A stretch of 64,000 nucleotides of DNA, taken from contig JASJZC010000004.1 of the NCBI GenBank assembly GCA_037178855.1, forward strand, positions 3,162,001-3,226,000, read 5' to 3'. The DNA is from Oscheius sp. JU75. Its lineage: Eukaryota > Nematoda > Chromadorea > Rhabditida > Rhabditidae. A program made the position numbers and the translations under genes. This document shows positions 46,414 to 58,532 of the stretch, in pieces. The notes beneath the pieces were generated by a model that saw only the letters and a list, made by a program, of their open reading frames with translations, was not told where the DNA came from and ran no database searches. Within the stretch, counting starts at the first letter, position 1. The number at the start of each line of letters is the position of its first letter.

Positions 46414-47391
46414 CCAGGTCCTGAAAAGAGGGGAATGAGAGAAAGGGATGAGTCAGATGAGACGGCTAGAAGAGATAATCAATATCTGGAAAAATAGGCA
46501 ATGAGTGAAGGGAATAGTTTACGCCGGCTCGACCTTTCGGATCCTCGGCTGACTGTAAACAAATCTGCACAGACAAAAGACTCCGCTGCGGCTTTATAAG
46601 GTCAGTTAGTTCTCAATTGATTAGATAGTCGTCTACACAATGCTCTCTTCTTGTTGTATTACGTGGACGAAAGAAAGTCGCTTGCGCACCTGGCGGAGCA
46701 TCTGTCCTCATTGAAACTTCATGACTGATCTGACTTGACTTGTTAAATCTAAGCTTGGATAACACTTGTCAGAAAAGGCAACAGAACCTCAAGTGTTATC
46801 CCAGGTTAGAGTTGACATGTGTAACAGACGCCTCTCGCAGATTATAAAGGTAGGATTTGACTGAACGAAGAGTGGCTACACAGTGATCTCATTGCTCCGG
46901 AGGCGGAGAGTCGGGAATGCGCTGCGGTCTGCGAGCGGGTTCATTGCGAAAGTTAGTCTAAAAGAACGTTCGTTTATGATTTTGAAGTTCGCGGGAACCG
47001 CTCGCGGCACAGTACCGCTTGTTGCCTCTCATCACTATAAAAGCTCAGACCTCTACTCTTTCCTAGCTCCTGATCATTTTTTTTCTGGCCCACTTGCATT
47101 GCTACTACAAACTGGCTTTATGTATTCACTTTCTTGATCGAATCGACACTTGTTCCATCCGCCCAAAAAGGACACAAACCATGTTCCAAGTTCCTCAATC
47201 CTGCAAATCAATCGCTTCGCAACCAATAGCATATAGGCTGATTGGGACATGTGTCAATTCGCTGATAACGTAGTCTTTTCCCAGACATGAGGACATTACT
47301 CATACGATTGCGCACTCTGACCAGCTGCAAAATATTTCTGTCTGGCCTTTCCTTTGTCTCTCTCCTTGCAGGAACAAACTCCCGATTCAGG
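46414..47391. promoter_or_regulatory. shared upstream region of two divergent innexins
   Basis: This 978-bp spacer separates the two innexin start codons. A TATAAAA at 47,036-47,042 points toward the plus-strand innexin. Acceptor-like tracts lie just before both starts. A near-identical pair, TCTAAGCTTGGATAACACTTG at about 46,749 and CAAGTGTTATCCCAGGTTAGA at about 46,791, forms an imperfect palindrome. Confidence 0.4.
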
Positions 47392-48830
47392 ATGTTCATT
47401 CTCACTAATATCTTGGACGAAGCCCTGAAACTGCTGAAGCAGGTACCGGACGGAGATTTCGTCGATCGACTGAACTACTACTGGACGTCTCTTAGTTTGA
47501 GCCTGTTGGCTTATCTCCTCCTAGGATGGACTTTCTATGGCAAAAATATCGAGTGCTGGTTTCCTGCCGTTTTCAGCAAGAATTGGCAGCAGTATGCTCT
47601 TGATATCTGCTTCGTCCAAGGAACTTACTATGTCCCCTTCTTCAACAAAACCCTCGCGAATCTCGGAGTAAAACAAATGCAACCCGTTCCAATCGATCCG
47701 TTAGTTCAGTGAGTTTGTCAACTATTTGTCCATTTCTTAATGTTCCAGAGATGAGTCTTCCATCAGCTACTACCAGTGGGCTCCGATGATCATCTGTCTC
47801 CAGGCCGTTGCTTTCTACGCTCCGATTGTCATCTGGCGCAAGCTGTACGAGAACAGCGGTGAAACATAACCGAAAACTGACTCTTTCCTCAGATATTCCA
47901 CTTGAAGACATTTGCAAGCTTCAGTGGTACAAAACTGCCAGAGACGAGAAGGAGGAGGATGAAGAGACAAAGAAGCTGAGCGAGGCGGAGAAGTCTGCCA
48001 AGCAAATCGAAACTGTTACTCGTCTCATCGCTCAAATACACGAAACTAGGTGTTCAATGTTCCGTGGAAGCTATCTGTTTCTGTCCTATCTCGTAAGGTA
48101 CTCTCTCTGCTACAACAATTTTTCAGTTCACCAAATTGCTGTATATTCTGAACGCCTCGGCTCAATTCTTCTTCTTGATGACAATGTTTGGAGCTTCCGA
48201 CTATATGTGGGGATGGGAAATGACCAAAGATATCTGGAAAGGTATCGAACCGGAAGAGTCTGCCTCCTTTCCTCGGTATCGATTCCCTATTCAGAAGAAT
48301 TCCTGTTCAGAGTCACCATCTGCCAGTTCACCATCCGAATGCAGGGTGAACCGACCACTGAACACCGTGTTCAGTGTCTCTTGGTGATCAACTTCCTCTA
48401 CGAGAAGATATTCTTGCTTCAATGGTACTACCTAATCTTCGTCTTTGCCGTCAACGCGGCCAGTCTCCTCTGGTGGACGGTCTGTGTCCTTTTAAATGCC
48501 AATCATCAACAGTTTTAGTTCTCCGCCATCGCAAGCCAAACTAATTCAGGAATAAGCGACCGCCAGAGATTCGAGCGCTACTACCTTCGTTTCGACGGAA
48601 GGTTCGTCCTTCGCTTGCTCGGTGGGTATTACTTCATACCTTCTATTCTCATAAGAAATGAAGTCTATGTTCTTTTCAGCTTTGAACCACGGAGACACGG
48701 TGGTTCGTAAGCTGGAGACGCAACTCTGGAAGGACTTTGAGGCGATGCGTGGTAGGGAGAAGAGTGGTGAGATGAAGCTTCTGCCCATTATGAAGGCTAA
48801 AAAACCCAAGGTTCTCGAGGCCACTGTCTA
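47392..48830 (+). CDS. innexin (gap-junction channel subunit)
   Basis: Starts MFILTNILDEALKLLKQVPD. TM1 is WTSLSLSLLAYLLLGWTFYG; loop 1 has ECWFPAVFSKNWQQY and DICFVQGTYYVPFFN; YYQWAPMIICLQAVAFYAPI is the signature and TM2; an acidic/basic cytoplasmic loop follows (KEEDEETKKLSEAEKSAK); TM3 LLYILNASAQFFFLMTMFG is followed by SDYMWGWEMTKDIWKG; TM4 is KIFLLQWYYLIFVFAVNAAS. The tail carries FDGRFVLRLLALNHGDTVV, typical of innexin C-termini. Six or seven exons; one intron (after FPR) is only 35 nt. The AATAAA near 48,878 fits its 3' end. Confidence 0.93.
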
Positions 48831-50072
48831 GATAATCCCCTTTTGTGCTTAAACCCCCCCGGTGATAGAGAGTTCGAATAAATTGTGCCATGTGTCGAAT
48901 AACAATTTATTTTTCGAAATAGTTGCATTCCAAAGAAACTCGATAACAATATATTTAAAAAAGCGACCGCGAACAATTGAATGGTTTGGATTAGTGGAGA
49001 CCGGGCAAAAAAGAGAGGAGAAACGAGCGAAAAGAGGACAATAGAAACGCCTTCGAAAACAGAAGAATAACAGAAACAGTAGTACAAAAACAAGACAATA
49101 TAAGGCTTCGCCATAGTTGAGCCGCGCATGTCATAGATCAATTAGAGCAAATGGTAGTAACTGCACTTTGTTTTTCTCGATGATTAAAGGGACAGAGGTG
49201 ATTTGGGTTTTTTGCGTGTTGCGACAGATTTTATTTTGTCCTGTTTCTGTTTATGGCGAAGCCTAATATTGTCCTGTTCTTGTACTACTGTAACTCTCGC
49301 CGTTGTCCACTTTTTTACTTTACTCTCGCCTATTGTCCACTTTTGTCCTCGGACTTGGCATGGATATGGGGTCCGGCGAAGGCCATGATATTTCGGTGTT
49401 GCTAACGTTCTTGCAGACTGCGTGGGTTTTTGCAATCAGAGCATTTCTGATCTTTTCGACTCTCACTTCCATTTCCTGTGCCAAAAGTACGTCCACTGAG
49501 GTACATAGCATCGATTCCTCTTGCCACATTTCCCTGCAAAAATAGGTTTTTGATGATTCGGCGAGGAGATAAGCTCACATTTTCCTTTTAGGTTGTCTTG
49601 CCGATGGAATCGAAGTAATTGACGAGAACTCTTGGAAGCAGTCTCCTCCTCATCAACAATTTCTTGACCAAGGTTGTTTCGGATCTTCTTGGCAGTTCGG
49701 AGTCTTTTCGGGACAAAGTTCTTGATGCTCTTCCAATGCTGTACTTCTGCTTGATCTTCGAAGCTTGCTTACTCAGAGAAGTCTTGTGGACGTTTTGAAG
49801 CCCTCGCTGTGACTTGACGAATAGCTGTATTTTCCCAAGGTTGAAAAAATGTTCAGATCAGTATGAAAATATCTCACTTTTTGTTCCTGTTCTTGATCTC
49901 CTTGACCTTCCTGTATTCTGTCGTTCGTGCCTTGTTCAGGGAAAGGCTGTCGGTTTCCTGAAGAGAGATCTCCGAACTTTTAGTACCAGGTTGTCGTGAG
50001 CGCTCTTCGTAGACAGACTTTTAAGCGCCATCAGGGGCAAAAATCTGTCTCCGGCTGCGCAGGCTCCTCATT
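48831..50072. other. stretch with weak coding signal on the minus strand
   Basis: No confident gene. On the minus strand, 49,320-49,529 encodes EMEVRVEKIRNALIAKTHAV and ends DPISMPSPRTKVDNRRE with a stop, preceded by an acceptor; more basic open segments lie at 49,615-49,840 and 49,870-49,960 with donor-like GTGAG sequences. The segments could be exons of one small gene, but I could not link them in a single frame. Confidence 0.3.
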
Positions 50073-50491
50073 AAATTTTCGGTAATAGTTCGGCAGGCTC
50101 CCCCCTTCAAGTCAAAAATTACGGTAGTTGCCCCCCTTCGTCTAAAATCGTGTTTTTCTCATAAAATTTATTTATTTTTCCAGTTTCTAACTGCGTTTAT
50201 CAAATCCAGCGTGCAAAAAGAACCCTTTAGAACATGCAAAACGTCATAAATAACAGGGAAATCAGAGAACTGTAAGTTTGAGACAAACCTCGAATAACTC
50301 GTTCTTTTCCGTAGTTTTTTCACTTTTCTTACATTCTAGGGGTTTTTTTTACACGCTGGATTCGGTAAAAGCCGTCAAAAACTGAAAAAGTTGGTAAATT
50401 TCATCAGAAAAACCTATTCTGAGCGATATTGTAAAAGCGCGCCAAAAATTTAAACGAAAGGGGGCGCCTGCCGAACTATTACCAAATTTTC
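50073..50491. mobile_element. palindromic MITE-like element, 419 bp
   Basis: Ends are inverted repeats of about 36 bp: GGTAATAGTTCGGCAGGC (50,081-50,098) against GCCTGCCGAACTATTACC (50,466-50,483), flanked by C-rich/G-rich runs and AAATTTTC/GAAAATTT. A second inner stem pairs CCAGCGTGCAAAAAGAACCC (about 50,208) with the reverse complement of the segment ending CACGCTGG (about 50,364). It has no open frame of note. The whole unit can fold into a long hairpin. Confidence 0.75.
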
Positions 50492-50927
50492 TGTGGACAG
50501 ATGCATCTCCGACCACGTTTTATTAGTCCAAACTCTCAAATAATCTACGTATTATTCATCTGCAACCAGAATTGAGTATACAACAAATTTTTCGATTTTT
50601 TGAATATTCCTGAAAAAAGTCAAAAAACCCCATCTGAGGAGACCCATTCAGGGTAAGTTTGCGCCCGTGAATGGGGTTGGAATGGGATCCTGTAGTCAAA
50701 GTTTCGGGTCACTCCGATAGGTAGGTATTTAGAAAAAAAAATTATTTTTAAAATTGTTATTTTCTAACCTATCTGAGGGATCGCGATTTTCAATTTTAGC
50801 GCGCGTACTAAGTCAACGCGGAACCAACCCACTGAGTTAGCGCTAGGCGCAAAAGTGAAAATAACAAAAAGACAAATTGCTTTGCTCCTAAAATCAAACT
50901 ATTGACTTTTCACAGAAACCTGGCAGA
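50492..50927. other. AT-rich non-coding stretch with small inverted repeats
   Basis: Two short stems are visible: CCCATTCA...TGAATGGG at about 50,642-50,674, and GATAGGTAGG...CCTATCT at about 50,717-50,774. No coding signal before the gene at 50,928. Confidence 0.4.
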
Positions 50928-51626
50928 ATGTCGAGGCAGCAAGAACTCAATGGTCAGTCTACTTGGTCCCGCCTGCTTTTTACATTACTTTTAGGCAAAA
51001 AGTCGGAATACGCTTTTGAGGAAGGACGTCAGAAGCCGACTACTGTAGCCTCTCAATACGCTGTCCAAGACTTGGAGAATGTGGTGACGATGGAGACCAA
51101 TCCTCTCTACCAGCGTGAACCTCTGTCCGCCAAGAGTCGTCATCTGATACCCGGAGCTGGAATCCCCGTTTCTTCTGCCCTCTTGAAGGAAAGGATTGCC
51201 AATCTCGAGGATAAGATCTACCAGCCAGTTCTGCTTGATGGACAACTGTTTTTTGTGAGCAATGATGACGACACTAAGACTGCCAAGGAAACTGACCCTC
51301 CCGAGCCGATGTTCACTTTGAGTCAGCACCGCCTGGTCCTGGAACAGGAGACTCTCAACAAGTTGACCGGTATGGCTGTTGAAATCCCGATCAGGGCCAG
51401 AGCTGCTGCCTCTCGTACCATAATGACTGGAGAGGAAAAGACGGAAAGCGCCGTGACTGCTCTGAGCGATGGACTCCTAACGGCCAAAGGAAGTGAGCCC
51501 GAGATGGTCACCGCCTCCTTCAGCACCACTGGTATTCTCACCCTGACCAGGACCAATCTGAGCGATCTAACTGCTGCTTGTGCCATTCCTTCGGTTGACA
51601 CCATGACTGCTGTCGAATCTAAATAA
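50928..51626 (+). CDS. orphan cytosolic protein with strongly biased codons
   Basis: Two exons (50928-50952, 50995-51626) give 218 residues: MSRQQELNGKKSEYAFEEG to the end MTAVESK. An acceptor tract (cttttcacag) ends 13 nt before the ATG. Codons are strongly biased to AAG, GAG, CTC and GAC, as in oat and unlike the neighbours, suggesting an abundant product. No signal peptide, membrane segment or cysteine cluster. The segment EMVTASFSTTGILTLTR faintly recalls the end strand of small heat-shock proteins (SSLSxDGxLTI), but the rest of an alpha-crystallin domain is not visible, so I do not assign it there. Confidence 0.6.
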   Translation: MSRQQELNGQSTWSRLLFTLLLGKKSEYAFEEGRQKPTTVASQYAVQDLENVVTMETNPLYQREPLSAKSRHLIPGAGIPVSSALLKERIANLEDKIYQPVLLDGQLFFVSNDDDTKTAKETDPPEPMFTLSQHRLVLEQETLNKLTGMAVEIPIRARAAASRTIMTGEEKTESAVTALSDGLLTAKGSEPEMVTASFSTTGILTLTRTNLSDLTAACAIPSVDTMTAVESK

Positions 51627-51998
51627 ATCTCTTCTGTGAGCTCCTTTCTCGAATTGCACATTGATACTCCTCTGTGTCCTTTTCCCCGTTTTCAAATTCT
51701 CGTTCCACTGTTCTCTGGACAGCAGCGGGAGAGCCACTCTTATAATAGATTTCACGTTCACTCAAAGACGAGAGATCCAGTGTAGATGGCTAATCAATGC
51801 TCTTACAAAGCGACTCCTACGAGTTGCTATGGATCCATCCGCACTAACTTGGGCCTTTCTTTTTGTCTGGATGTGGTCCAAACTCGACTTGTTGCGACAT
51901 TTACGTCATTCTTCCGCGAGAAGAGAAGATTCAAGTTCTGGAATCGGGCTTAACCAGTACGCGGGATCGGCTTCTATCACTCGCTAAATAAACAGACA

Positions 51999-53025
51999 AT
52001 GCTTCTTCGTCTATTTCTGCTTGTACTTGTCTTACTTATTTTCGGAGCTCTTGGTCGTGGAGGAAAATGTCGCGACAAAGACATGAACTGTGCTGTCTGG
52101 GTATTTTTATCATATGACCAATAAATAAAATGCAGGTGGCAACAGACAAGGATCAATGTGTCAATGCTCAGTTAGTAACGAAGAGCTGTGATCGTAGTTG
52201 TGGTGTCTGTGGAGAACAAATCGAACCCAGTAAGTTCCTTTTGAAACGAGCGGAGCTTTTTTCTCTAATGAACGACTGGTTCTATTTGGAATCGAAATGT
52301 GTGGCATAAGAAAATGTTTCGTAGTTATCAGGGTGTTCAGACTAGTCAAAACATTTTAGAGTTTGACATTCGGCATATCCCCAAAGATTTGGTCCCTCTG
52401 GCTTGGCTGGTCGGTCGTTGGAGATCTGGTATTTTTTCATTTATCTCAAAATATAGCTGTTTTATCAGAATTTGGCGGTAAAGCTTTCTTCCCAACAATT
52501 CCGAAATTCACGTATGGAGAACAGATCAACTTTGAAATTGTGGATTCGACTCGTCCGTCTTTGAATTACACGTCAGTTCTTGAAACAATCGGTCATTCGG
52601 ACCAATTTATTGCCGCGATCGGATGAAACTGCCCCTTTCAGAGCTTTTGCTTGGGATATAAATATGCCAGATGGAGATCCGACGGAGATTCACAGTGAGA
52701 ACGGCTATTTGACTGTGGAGAAGGACGGTACTGTGACGTTGACCACTGCGATGAGCAACGGATTCATGACAATCGAGACTGGAGATGTTGGACAGAACCA
52801 AATCAAGTTCAGTTTGCAGAAGATCGGACGAATTAGTTTCTCTCACGATTCAGCCGTAAGATCTGTGAGTTGGATTCTCAAGTTGAGTAAACAAATATGT
52901 AGATGTATCGAGACTGGACGATGTTAGACGAGAGACGACTGGAAGCACGTCTTTTAATGACAACGACTGTCACAAGGCGACTGATGGAACATACAGCGGT
53001 CGTTTATGAGAAAATATACCCATGA
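51999..53025 (+). CDS. secreted ShKT-nitrobindin fusion protein
   Basis: Six exons (51999-52100, 52136-52229, 52360-52428, 52469-52571, 52642-about 52854, and a last exon ending at 53,025). A signal peptide (MLLRLFLLVLVLLIFGALG) is followed by a six-cysteine ShKT domain, roughly residues 23-58: CRDKDMNC, QC, SCDRSCGVC. After a short linker comes a nitrobindin/THAP4 C-terminal-type beta barrel: PLAWLVGRWRSEFGG, FPTIPKFTYGEQINF, GRISFSHDSA, and MTTTVTRRLMEHTAVVYEK. The histidine in MEHTAVVYEK corresponds to the haem-ligand region of nitrobindins. Nitrobindins are normally intracellular haem proteins that react with nitric oxide species and peroxynitrite; here the protein is predicted to be secreted. 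Haem binding is inference. Confidence 0.85.
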
Positions 53026-53166
53026 TCTTTGTTTATTAGAAGAAGTGAAAGCTTTATCGAACCGGTAACGTTTTGATAGTTAGTGATCACAGGAGAGATC
53101 CTCGCCTGAGCAAATTGTACCTAATATAGACTTGATATGTTAACAAAGTGATGAAGAATAAGTTAG

Positions 53167-55799
53167 TTAACGATAGGAGTTTGAGCCAACGATGAATAAA
53201 TTTGCTGCACAGACGCAACACACCTCGCTGAAAACAGTCCCTTTTGGGCCTTTTTGATCGGACTTACGGTCTCGAGAGAAATATTCCATTACTGCCTGGA
53301 AGTGTGGATGGGCTGCCCAACCACGAAGCAGCTTTCTGTCCCCGTCATGACTTGAGAGGATCGTCATAAATTGGAGCAGCTGGTGGCGCATGCTAACATT
53401 TCGAGTAGACGTGCTCTCCATGAACAGATTTGTCAAATTGTTTTGTGGGGGAGAAGGGCGTCTGAAACATGTTTTGAAGCTTGAGAATAGAGTTACCCTA
53501 GGAAGATGAAAAGTACATCAGCGCCCGGACGTTGGAAGACTCTCCAGAAGAGGTAGAGTAGACGCGAGCTAAGATATTGCATGGTTTTAGCCCCATCGGG
53601 ATTCTTTGCTTCTATATCGTCCTAAAACATTATTCCAAAAAGCTATAAGATTGACTTACGTGTTTAAGATACATCGTGAACAGACATCCGACTAGGATCT
53701 CTGCTGCACATTTTTCACCACTTCGGTCATCCAGAACTACTTTCTTTGACAAAATCATGTTCAATGTTTCTGCATCACATCTTGGCAGAACTTCGTTAAG
53801 CAAGTTGACCATCGGCAGTCGTCCGTTGTCCAGATTTTCATTCATCCAGTTGCAAACCAGTTCCGTCAGATGAGGATAAGACGCTACTTGTGACTGAGCC
53901 ATCGCGTTCTCCGGATTCGTTGGATATTCTCCGCTCTCTGGTGTTTTGACTAGCCAGCAAATAATTTCCATTCCAAAAGTTTTGATTTCTGCGGCGTGTA
54001 CACTGATTTGTGAAACATTCAAATTTGGGTCTTGGATGGAAGAGTAGTTCTGGCGGAGACAGGCTAGGATACACTGGACTCCGTTCTGTTTGGTGATGTT
54101 AGCCTGAATGCGACATTTGTTTGGGAACGAAGGAGATTCACTTTAACCACAGGGTTATTGCTTGTGGCCAGATGAAGGAACTTCAAAGCAGCCTTTGTGA
54201 TGTGAACATCAGTTGACCCGGCTAGTCTCAGAGTTGCGACGATGAGTTGATGCAAATCGGAGATTCTTTGAACAGTCGATGGTTCGAGACTGATCAGAAA
54301 GTTGAGACAACTGAGTAGGACTCGAGGAGATCCGTGAGAAAGCATGTCGGCAATCAGCTGAAAACTATTGGTCATTGGGAAAATGACAGACAAAATACCG
54401 CATATCCACGAACGGATTCCAGTTGAAGAAAGAATTGCTCTTTCATTTTCGATCTTCTGGACACTTTCAGCAGAATCTGAGGGATCTTGTAGAGAACTTG
54501 CTCTTCGCCGTTCGGCACGAAGTATCTTCTGAGCATTTTCGGTATCAGTTGCGAATTGGTCAGCCTATTTTGACACTTCTCGCTGGGTAAGAAAGAACAG
54601 ATGCATTCGAGCGACAGTTGACGTTCCATCTGGTTCATATACTCTTGATCAGGGCAAACTATCCTCATCAAACTATCAATACACTTTGTATCTCTGAATA
54701 AACAAGAAAATATGGGAGATAGCTTAAAACTACTTGCTCAACTCCTGGATTCTCGAACTTTTGGAGCGAGGTGTACAGGATCGAACTAGAAAGTAGAAGA
54801 GTTTGATGGCAAACAGTGTGAACTCCTTGTTTGGACTGAAAGCTTTTTTGGCTTGATTCCATTCTTCCAAGAGAACTCACATCAAAAGAGACGCCAGAAT
54901 CCTAATGGGATTTCCCGGTAATTTATCGACAATCTCGTCGAACTTGTTGGTCAACTGTCTGTTCGAGAGCCGTCGGTAGATGTGAAAAAGATATTTCAGG
55001 ATTCTATTGACCAGATGATTCTGAAGTTCATTTGTGAGGAAATAAAGAGAAAGATTTACCCAGTTAGTCACTTTTCTCGGTTCCCACAATTCCATTTTCT
55101 TTTCGTCGAATGTCAAAGAGCCGAACATGGTTCCTAGCAACGAGTTCACAGTTTCGTGGGACAAACAATCGAACGGAATGGGAACATTTGCCTGGGCCTC
55201 CCTCCCCGACTGATCCATAACCAGCCATTGTAGACGTTGGAAAACCTCTTGAATTTGTGTCTGAAAGAATCCTTTGAAAGGAAGTGAAAAAATAGTCTTA
55301 CCCTCTCCAAGTTCACCAGTTCATAGTTTCTCAAAGTATTAATGACTCGGGAGACTTCAGCCTCGACTCCTTGTGCAGTCCAATGGATTTGTTGAACTGG
55401 ATAGATGTTCTCCGTCCCCATTGACGGCATCATGTTCCATGTCGGCATCGTGGAATATTCCGTGAAGTTCGTATTGATGGAAAGTTGGCTCATTCGGCTA
55501 GCCACAGATCCTGCTGACATCACCGAATGACTGGAGTGTACTGACGGCGCCTGAAGGGATACTTCTTTTAACATATTTTATTCTTTTACTCACTGGCGAT
55601 GAGTTGAAAGCATTTCGATAAGGGTGCATCCATGAGCTCACGTTTTCCAGACGTGGGTTTTTGAGTGGCATATTATTCACCTGTTGCCTGGGATCGATCT
55701 CGTTACAGAAAATAGGTCCGTCAAAACTCACATTGGGAAAGACGTGGAAGGCGCTTGGTCGTAGTGTCCATTGGGCAACTGATAAAAATTGTGGTTCAT
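53167..55799 (-). CDS. divergent armadillo-repeat protein, beta-catenin-like
   Basis: Starts MNHNFYQLPNGHYDQAPST; the first exons splice in phase (CCAAT to GCAACAGG; TCGCCA to GCGCCGTC). A low-complexity N-terminus is followed by about ten exons of alpha-helical ARM-like sequence, for example LVNRILKYLFHIYRRLSN, LLSCLNFLISLEPSTVQRI, and ITKAALKFLHLATSNNPVVK. The size, about 700 residues, fits nematode beta-catenins (HMP-2, BAR-1, WRM-1, SYS-1), which are highly diverged in sequence. I see no clear GSK3 phosphodegron (DSGxxS). Assignment to beta-catenin rather than another ARM protein is tentative. Its stop is 141 bp from that of the nitrobindin gene. Confidence 0.6.
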
Positions 55800-58532
55800 C
55801 TACAACTACAGTCTGAAAAGAGAGACTATATTAGGTAAAGGAAAGAAAAAGGTGCGAGAAGGACTGTATACAGCTGCTGTCCACACTCTCGTGCAGCTGT
55901 TTAATGGCACGTCATGTACAGTCGTCACCAATGGGACAGCTGCTGTGCAAGAAAAACAGTGATACAATCGGAAATGTTGATGGATTGATAGTTTTAGAGG
56001 TCTTTAATTGGGTAAGGCCTTCTCATTACAAGCGGGAGTGAACAGGGGTGGGAGCGGGACAATAAAAGAGAGAACAAGGTTCAGAACCATACGAGACAAC
56101 GCTCCGCGGAAAGGTGACAGCTTCCGAGTCAGCAGTGTCCTTAAGGACAGTGTACAAACAAGGAGTCCTTTCTCATCAAACAATGTGACTATTTGAACCG
56201 GTCGCGAGATGATTATCCCCTAAGTCGACCGTTACAAATCTCTTGCTAGCCACAGTTCTCAAACATTGAACAGATTGAAAAGGAGAGAGAGAGAGAGAAT
56301 GGTCGGTTCCCAGACCTATTACAAGCTGTTAATGAGAAGAAAAGTACTCGAGGAAAATAGTAATTAGCCGTGAAACAAATGGCACGGAGACCCGACCGGA
56401 GCGAAACATCTGCCGACCGGCTGTCGTGAATTCAAATTTCGTGAGCCACCTGACGAAATTCGAATTGTGTTCGTGGGAAAGAGTAAGCGAAATGGCTGAG
56501 ACATAAGATCTGAGAGGACGATAAGGGGCAGAGTCTGTCCCCAGCTGTGGGAAAGGCATGCCAATACTCGTCGACAGCAGGTGCCGACGGGTCCACGGGT
56601 CACAGAGCAGCATGTTTTTGATCGATCGCCTGGCCAGAAGTTTGCGATGAACGATCAGTTTAAATAGAACAGGACGAAAGAAATCTGTTATGAGCGACAT
56701 ATCAAGAACCACGAGAAATCCCCTGGACAGTGTAAATGGGAGGTAAGGACCTGTCACCTCGGTGCCAAGAGATCGTAAAAGAAATGACAAATAGAGTGTG
56801 TTTGGTCAGTTGTTGAGACAAACAGCTGAGTTTGACCCTTTGCTCCTGATGTCGGATTGTGTTTCCTGGACTGCATACAGAGGGTATAAGTGAGTGAATC
56901 GAACTGATGGACATGTCAAGGACGATTGAGCCTGAGAGTTGAGTGGGTCGCGCTCACATAATACAATACAGTTTCGAAGTTGGGGAAAGCCAGTTTGTAA
57001 ACAGAGGAGTTTCTCTTCGTGCATGAAAGATAGAACAGTAACTAGTAATTAAAGACACGCTTTGTTCAATTTGTAAAGTAAACGCGATTCGAAAAGCAGT
57101 ATTCAATTGGCCGCTATTGATTGACATAGATGGAAAAGGGAGAAGCAAAAGCAAGAGAAACAACTGGTGCTAATCCCATTAGGGTGCAAAAAGGAAGAAA
57201 GGGCAGGTGGTAAGGTTGGCCGAGTGCGAATTTGAATAGGCGTGAGGGAAGAGAGAGCGGAGACGCCAGAGAATATTGCGCGGGTGGAAGGCAATGGCCC
57301 AAAACGTCTTCAAAAAACACGGCTTATCTGGCTTGATCGATCTCTGGGAGTTACTGTCCGATCTCTCCTTCCAAAATGGTAAGCGAGATGTCAATCAGCG
57401 CACGACGGGAGATGCCAGGGGCACATTCCCGAGCTGTGGCGAATAAATTACGCCCACAATTTATGACCATTGTTACTCGAGGACATGAAGAGTGTCAGGT
57501 GTCGAGAGGACACAATAACTTTCCTCAATCATCTATCATTTCTACAGGTTATTCGAATGACTCTCAATCTGCTGGGCAGTTCGAACATTCACGAGCCTGT
57601 CTTTTCTAATTGGCGAGTCTCGACGAATAGATGTCACCAGATGCCGTGACCCCCCAGTGCGAAGTCTGTTTGCCATGAGTGGCAGTTGCGGGTTGCGCAA
57701 CATACTCCGCCGATCCGGGTCCGTAAGCTCCATTCAAATCAAAATAGCTGTAATTGCTCGATCAATTTCAATTCATCGCCATGTTTTTGGCATGATAACG
57801 ATCAACTAGAGTGGCATGCGGACAGAATGAGTAATTGGATGTTTCAAACAGAACAGTCACTTGTTAATTTTGAATTCTTCGTGCAACCTGAAGCCTCTGT
57901 TTGCCCGAGATGGATAGATTACGGTAATTCCCGTCCCCTGGCTAATCCGTTAATTGAGACGCGGCTTGCGCAACCTCTCCTCGGTCCAAGTACGAGTCAT
58001 TGTTGCCAGCAGAGGATTACCGGGAAGGTAGATACCAGAGGTCCTGTTCCAATACACTCCCTCTGGAAGTCAAAAGAAAAATAGTTTTCAAGTGACGTGG
58101 TGGAGCTTACTTTCAAAAGGTTATTTTTGCAGATTGTTAGTCCTCAAGAACGAGGTCGTTCTAATCTTGGTCATTTCTTTTAGGCTCGTTTTGCGGAACT
58201 TATCCCTCCTCATTCGTCAGCGTTTGTCAAGTGAACCGGAAAAACAAATCCCGTTCACTTCGAATAGTTCTGCTCCACATAACTCTAATTCGGAACGTCT
58301 TCTATAGCCATACTTGATCCGTGATGGTTCTTCTCCAGTGTCAACACTTCACCTGCATACAGATTGATTGTTTTGCCAGGTTACAAGAAAGGCGTTGCTA
58401 ATAGATCTGACTCTTAAACTCATGAACTCTTCTTGCCTTTAAGGTGTCTTCAAGGCTAAAACCCTCGACTCCATTCCATGTCTTTTAGTCTAATCCTTCT
58501 TCTCCTCTCAGAGTCAACATCTCTATAATCCT
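55800..58532. other. gene-poor stretch upstream of the armadillo gene
   Basis: Contains a short (GA)n tract at about 56,282-56,298. A 153-codon open frame on the minus strand (56,329-56,790) has no recognisable domain. No other supported feature. Confidence 0.45.

Noticed and set aside
46490-46600. Possible extra 5' exon of the minus-strand innexin
   Set aside because: No conserved innexin sequence upstream of MDLL and the ATG at 46,413 already gives a full-length N-terminus.
56329-56790. 153-codon open frame on the minus strand
   Set aside because: No family match or splice context; kept only as a note in the intergenic entry.
57686-58084. 132-codon open frame on the plus strand
   Set aside because: Sequence looks random, with no signal peptide, domain or introns.
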